7,158 bases of DNA from a bacterium (GTDB lineage: Bacteria; UBA9089; CG2-30-40-21). Made by a program: the position numbers and the translations under genes. Every line of letters starts with the position of its first letter. The first letter of the stretch is position 1. The notes under the pieces were generated by a model. The model searched no databases. It saw only the letters and a list, made by a program, of their open reading frames with translations, and was not told where the DNA came from. The stretch lies in contig JASEHA010000114.1 of assembly GCA_030018795.1 (NCBI GenBank), forward strand, positions 1 to 7,158, read 5' to 3'. Of this stretch, positions 5,839-7,158 are shown piece by piece.

Positions 5839-6807
5839 TCAGCCTATTCTATTAATCAGTCTGCTTTCATCCCCCTCCTTTATTGCCCGGATATTTGTCT
5901 TAATCATGTCAATGGTATTTTTTATTGCTCTGGTGGTATACCCTGCCTGATGGCAGGTAAGGATGACATTTTCAAGCCCATTAAGCGGGGAAAAGATGGG
6001 TGCTATCTGCATCCTTTCCGGCTCATTGGTCAGGACATCCAATGATGCCCCTCGAATCTGTCTATTTCTTAGTATATTTGACAATGCATTCTCATCAATA
6101 AGACCACCCCTCGATGTATTTATCAGCACTGAGCTGGGTTTCATCTGCTTCAGGAATTGATTATTAACAAGGTGATGGGTTTCGTTTGTTAATGGAAGAT
6201 GGAGGGATATATAATCTGCATCTATCATTACCCCTTCCATTTCCTCTAATCCGCCAAGCAAACAAAGCTGTTTTTTTTCATCTTCCCCTACTTTTAAGGG
6301 ATTTTTGGTAATTCCACAGACCTTCAAGCCAAGGTTAGCTGCCTTTTTTGCCACCTCCATGCCAATCATTCCCAATCCAATCACAACAAGGATTCGCTCA
6401 TTTAATTCAACAAATGGATTGGAATTTCTCATCTCCCAATTCCACTGTCCCATATGAGCAATCTTGTTCCAATAAGGCAGATCCCTTTCCCAAACCAGAA
6501 TCTGCATAACAACATATTCAGCAATAGCATTAGCCATTGCCCCTTTTGTGTTGCAAACAATAATATTTCTTTCCTTAGTTGCGGATATATCTACCTTATC
6601 AATGCCTGCTCCCCAAACCTGGATTAGTTTCAACCCCTTAATATTGTTGATCAACCCTTTAGACGCCTGCCAGCAAATAAGCACATCAGCCTCTATAAAT
6701 GAGGTATTAGAAACATCTGCCACCTCTACCTCGCAAGTCTCCTGCAGCTCTCTTATCACCGTCTGCTGCAGCCAGGCATTGCTATCAATCATCAGAATAG
6801 CCTTCAA
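5839..6807 (-). CDS. D-2-hydroxyacid dehydrogenase, NAD(P)-dependent
   Basis: Predicted D-isomer 2-hydroxyacid dehydrogenase, 322 residues, the usual length for single-module members of the SerA/GhrA superfamily. The enzyme would interconvert a 2-hydroxy acid and a 2-oxo acid in the cytosol. The nucleotide-binding motif is GLGMIG (G144, G146, G149). The catalytic set is present: R233 (NTSRGGLIDE), E262 (NEPE) and H286 (TCHQAG). At the end of the second Rossmann strand, where NAD enzymes carry Asp, it has T167-K168-N169 (GITKNP), which could favour NADPH; this is inference. Start is TTG at 6805-6807 with GGAGGG 8 nt upstream; the next in-frame ATG (codon 6) has no such site at a workable distance. 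It is the first gene behind a predicted sigma-54 promoter. Substrate unknown; phosphoglycerate, hydroxypyruvate or a pathway-specific acid are all possible. Confidence 0.93.
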   Translation of the reverse strand: MKAILMIDSNAWLQQTVIRELQETCEVEVADVSNTSFIEADVLICWQASKGLINNIKGLKLIQVWGAGIDKVDISATKERNIIVCNTKGAMANAIAEYVVMQILVWERDLPYWNKIAHMGQWNWEMRNSNPFVELNERILVVIGLGMIGMEVAKKAANLGLKVCGITKNPLKVGEDEKKQLCLLGGLEEMEGVMIDADYISLHLPLTNETHHLVNNQFLKQMKPSSVLINTSRGGLIDENALSNILRNRQIRGASLDVLTNEPERMQIAPIFSPLNGLENVILTCHQAGYTTRAIKNTIDMIKTNIRAIKEGDESRLINRIG

Positions 6808-6815
6808 TTTAGATT

Positions 6816-6821
6816 CCCTCC
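6816..6821 (-). promoter_or_regulatory. Ribosome binding site deciding the TTG start
   Basis: GGAGGG on the minus strand, 8 nt before the TTG at 6805-6807. It is 23 nt from the next in-frame ATG, so it supports initiation at TTG for the dehydrogenase. Confidence 0.7.
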
Positions 6822-6837
6822 GTGGTTAGTAGAGCCA

Positions 6838-6879
6838 TTAGCTAAGCACTAACTACTAAATTACTAACTGCTCAGCTAA
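6838..6879 (-). promoter_or_regulatory. 5'-leader stem-loop
   Basis: Arms at 6838-6848 and 6869-6879 pair over 11 bp with one G-U in the minus-strand RNA, enclosing a 20-nt loop built from GTTAG/TAGTTAG words. It lies between the predicted transcription start (about 6887) and the GGAGGG ribosome binding site at 6816-6821. It could stabilise the 5' end or modulate translation. It is not followed by a U-run. The loop words are repeat-like, so it may simply be an inserted repeat. Confidence 0.45.
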
Positions 6880-6896
6880 CTACACTGACTTATCAA

Positions 6897-6914
6897 TAGC
6901 AAGTTTCATGCCAA
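6897..6914 (-). promoter_or_regulatory. Sigma-54 (RpoN) -24/-12 promoter
   Basis: On the minus strand the sequence reads TTGGCATGAAACTTGCTA. Against the consensus YTGGCACG-N4-TTGCW it differs at one position (T for C in the -24 box), with exact GG-N10-GC spacing (GG at 6912-6911, GC at 6900-6899). Transcription would begin near 6887, leaving a leader of about 80 nt before the TTG start at 6807. Such promoters are silent without an ATP-hydrolysing activator, so the operon is probably switched on by a specific signal. The palindrome at 7021-7045 is correctly placed for the activator. Confidence 0.75.
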
Positions 6915-7020
6915 TGTATGGATGATACAGGCTAACATTTTTGTGGATAACAGGTTGCAGGCAAACTTTCTGACAGGACAATGCAGTGAAGATTGGAAGT
7001 TACCACAATATATGGGGATA

Positions 7021-7045
7021 GGTGTGTCCAATTTTTGGACACATC
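7021..7045. promoter_or_regulatory. Palindromic activator-type binding site (UAS)
   Basis: A perfect 9-bp inverted repeat, TGTGTCCAA-TTT-TTGGACACA (7023-7031 and 7035-7043), extends outward by one G/T and one G/C position. Its centre is about 145 nt upstream of the predicted transcription start and about 120 nt upstream of the -24 box, the normal distance for a sigma-54 enhancer-binding protein. A lone GGACA half-site occurs at 6976-6980. There is no T-run on either side, so a terminator is unlikely. The cognate regulator is not in the window. Confidence 0.6.
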
Positions 7046-7084
7046 ATAGCCAATGCTAAAAGATAGTGAAAGTAATAGTCGCGA

Positions 7085-7156
7085 TCATTTCCTGCTTTCC
7101 ACCTGGAATCGGCAAGTACCCAAATACTGGTAATGCTTATCCCTGTAAATGCCGGA
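7085..7156 (-). CDS. Possible C-terminal end of an upstream gene (partial)
   Basis: An open frame enters from the right edge and encodes SGIYRDKHYQYLGTCRFQVE plus SRK before TGA at 7085-7087. The GIYRDKHYQYLG stretch loosely resembles the start of small DUF1653-like domains, but too little is visible to call it. A second open frame on the same strand runs from the edge to TAA at 7000-7002 (52 codons) and would include the palindrome, which makes it less likely. Neither has a visible start. Between 6827 and 7084 I otherwise see only the regulatory elements listed. Confidence 0.25.
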   Translation of the reverse strand, partial: SGIYRDKHYQYLGTCRFQVESRK

Positions 7157-7158
7157 TG

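Noticed and set aside
6942..6950. A perfect DnaA-box sequence (TGTGGATAA, complement of TTATCCACA) between the palindrome and the promoter.
   Set aside because: It is single; a lone 9-mer match is not improbable in 7 kb and there is no cluster of boxes, AT-rich unwinding region or replication gene. Not an origin.
6944..6959. A plus-strand sigma-54-like match, TGG-N8-TTGCA.
   Set aside because: The -24 box matches only TGG, and no plus-strand gene follows in the window. The minus-strand site is far better.

Overview
The window holds five complete genes, all on the minus strand and reading right to left. In transcription order they are a D-2-hydroxyacid dehydrogenase (5839-6807), two radical SAM/SPASM proteins (4554-5681 and 3469-4536), a third radical SAM/SPASM protein with a possible peptide-recognition N-terminus (1656-3248), and a cobalamin-binding-type radical SAM protein (127-1659). 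The order, shared strand, a 4-nt stop/start overlap (1656-1659), a 17-nt gap (4537-4553) and good Shine-Dalgarno sites before all five genes point to one operon. Two longer gaps (5682-5838 and 3249-3468) contain repeats or hairpins and no clear promoter.

The right-hand noncoding region (6808 to about 7084) looks like the control region. A near-consensus sigma-54 promoter lies at 6897-6914 on the minus strand. A 9-bp perfect palindrome (7023-7031/7035-7043) is centred about 145 nt upstream of the predicted transcription start, where sigma-54 activators usually bind. The predicted leader RNA carries an 11-bp stem-loop, a GGAGGG ribosome binding site and a TTG start codon. The end of another minus-strand gene may enter from the right edge, but it is weakly supported.

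Four adjacent radical SAM enzymes, at least three with auxiliary-cluster (SPASM-type) cysteines and one B12-type, suggest an oxygen-sensitive pathway of successive difficult modifications in an anaerobic or facultatively anaerobic bacterium. The substrate cannot be read from the sequence. A ribosomally made peptide or a small secondary metabolite is possible, but no convincing precursor peptide gene is visible. The dehydrogenase could supply or reduce a 2-hydroxy/2-oxo acid.

GC content is moderate to low by eye. The intergenic DNA is a mosaic of short repeated words (CTGGTGC, a 25-nt direct repeat, a REP-like GGGCGG palindrome, CACGAAAA, CTAACTACTAA), as in repeat-rich genomes of uncultivated bacteria. 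I cannot assign a phylum. One repeat-like word has apparently expanded in frame inside the 1656-3248 gene. All genes read with the standard code; TGA is the stop in three of them and TAG in two.
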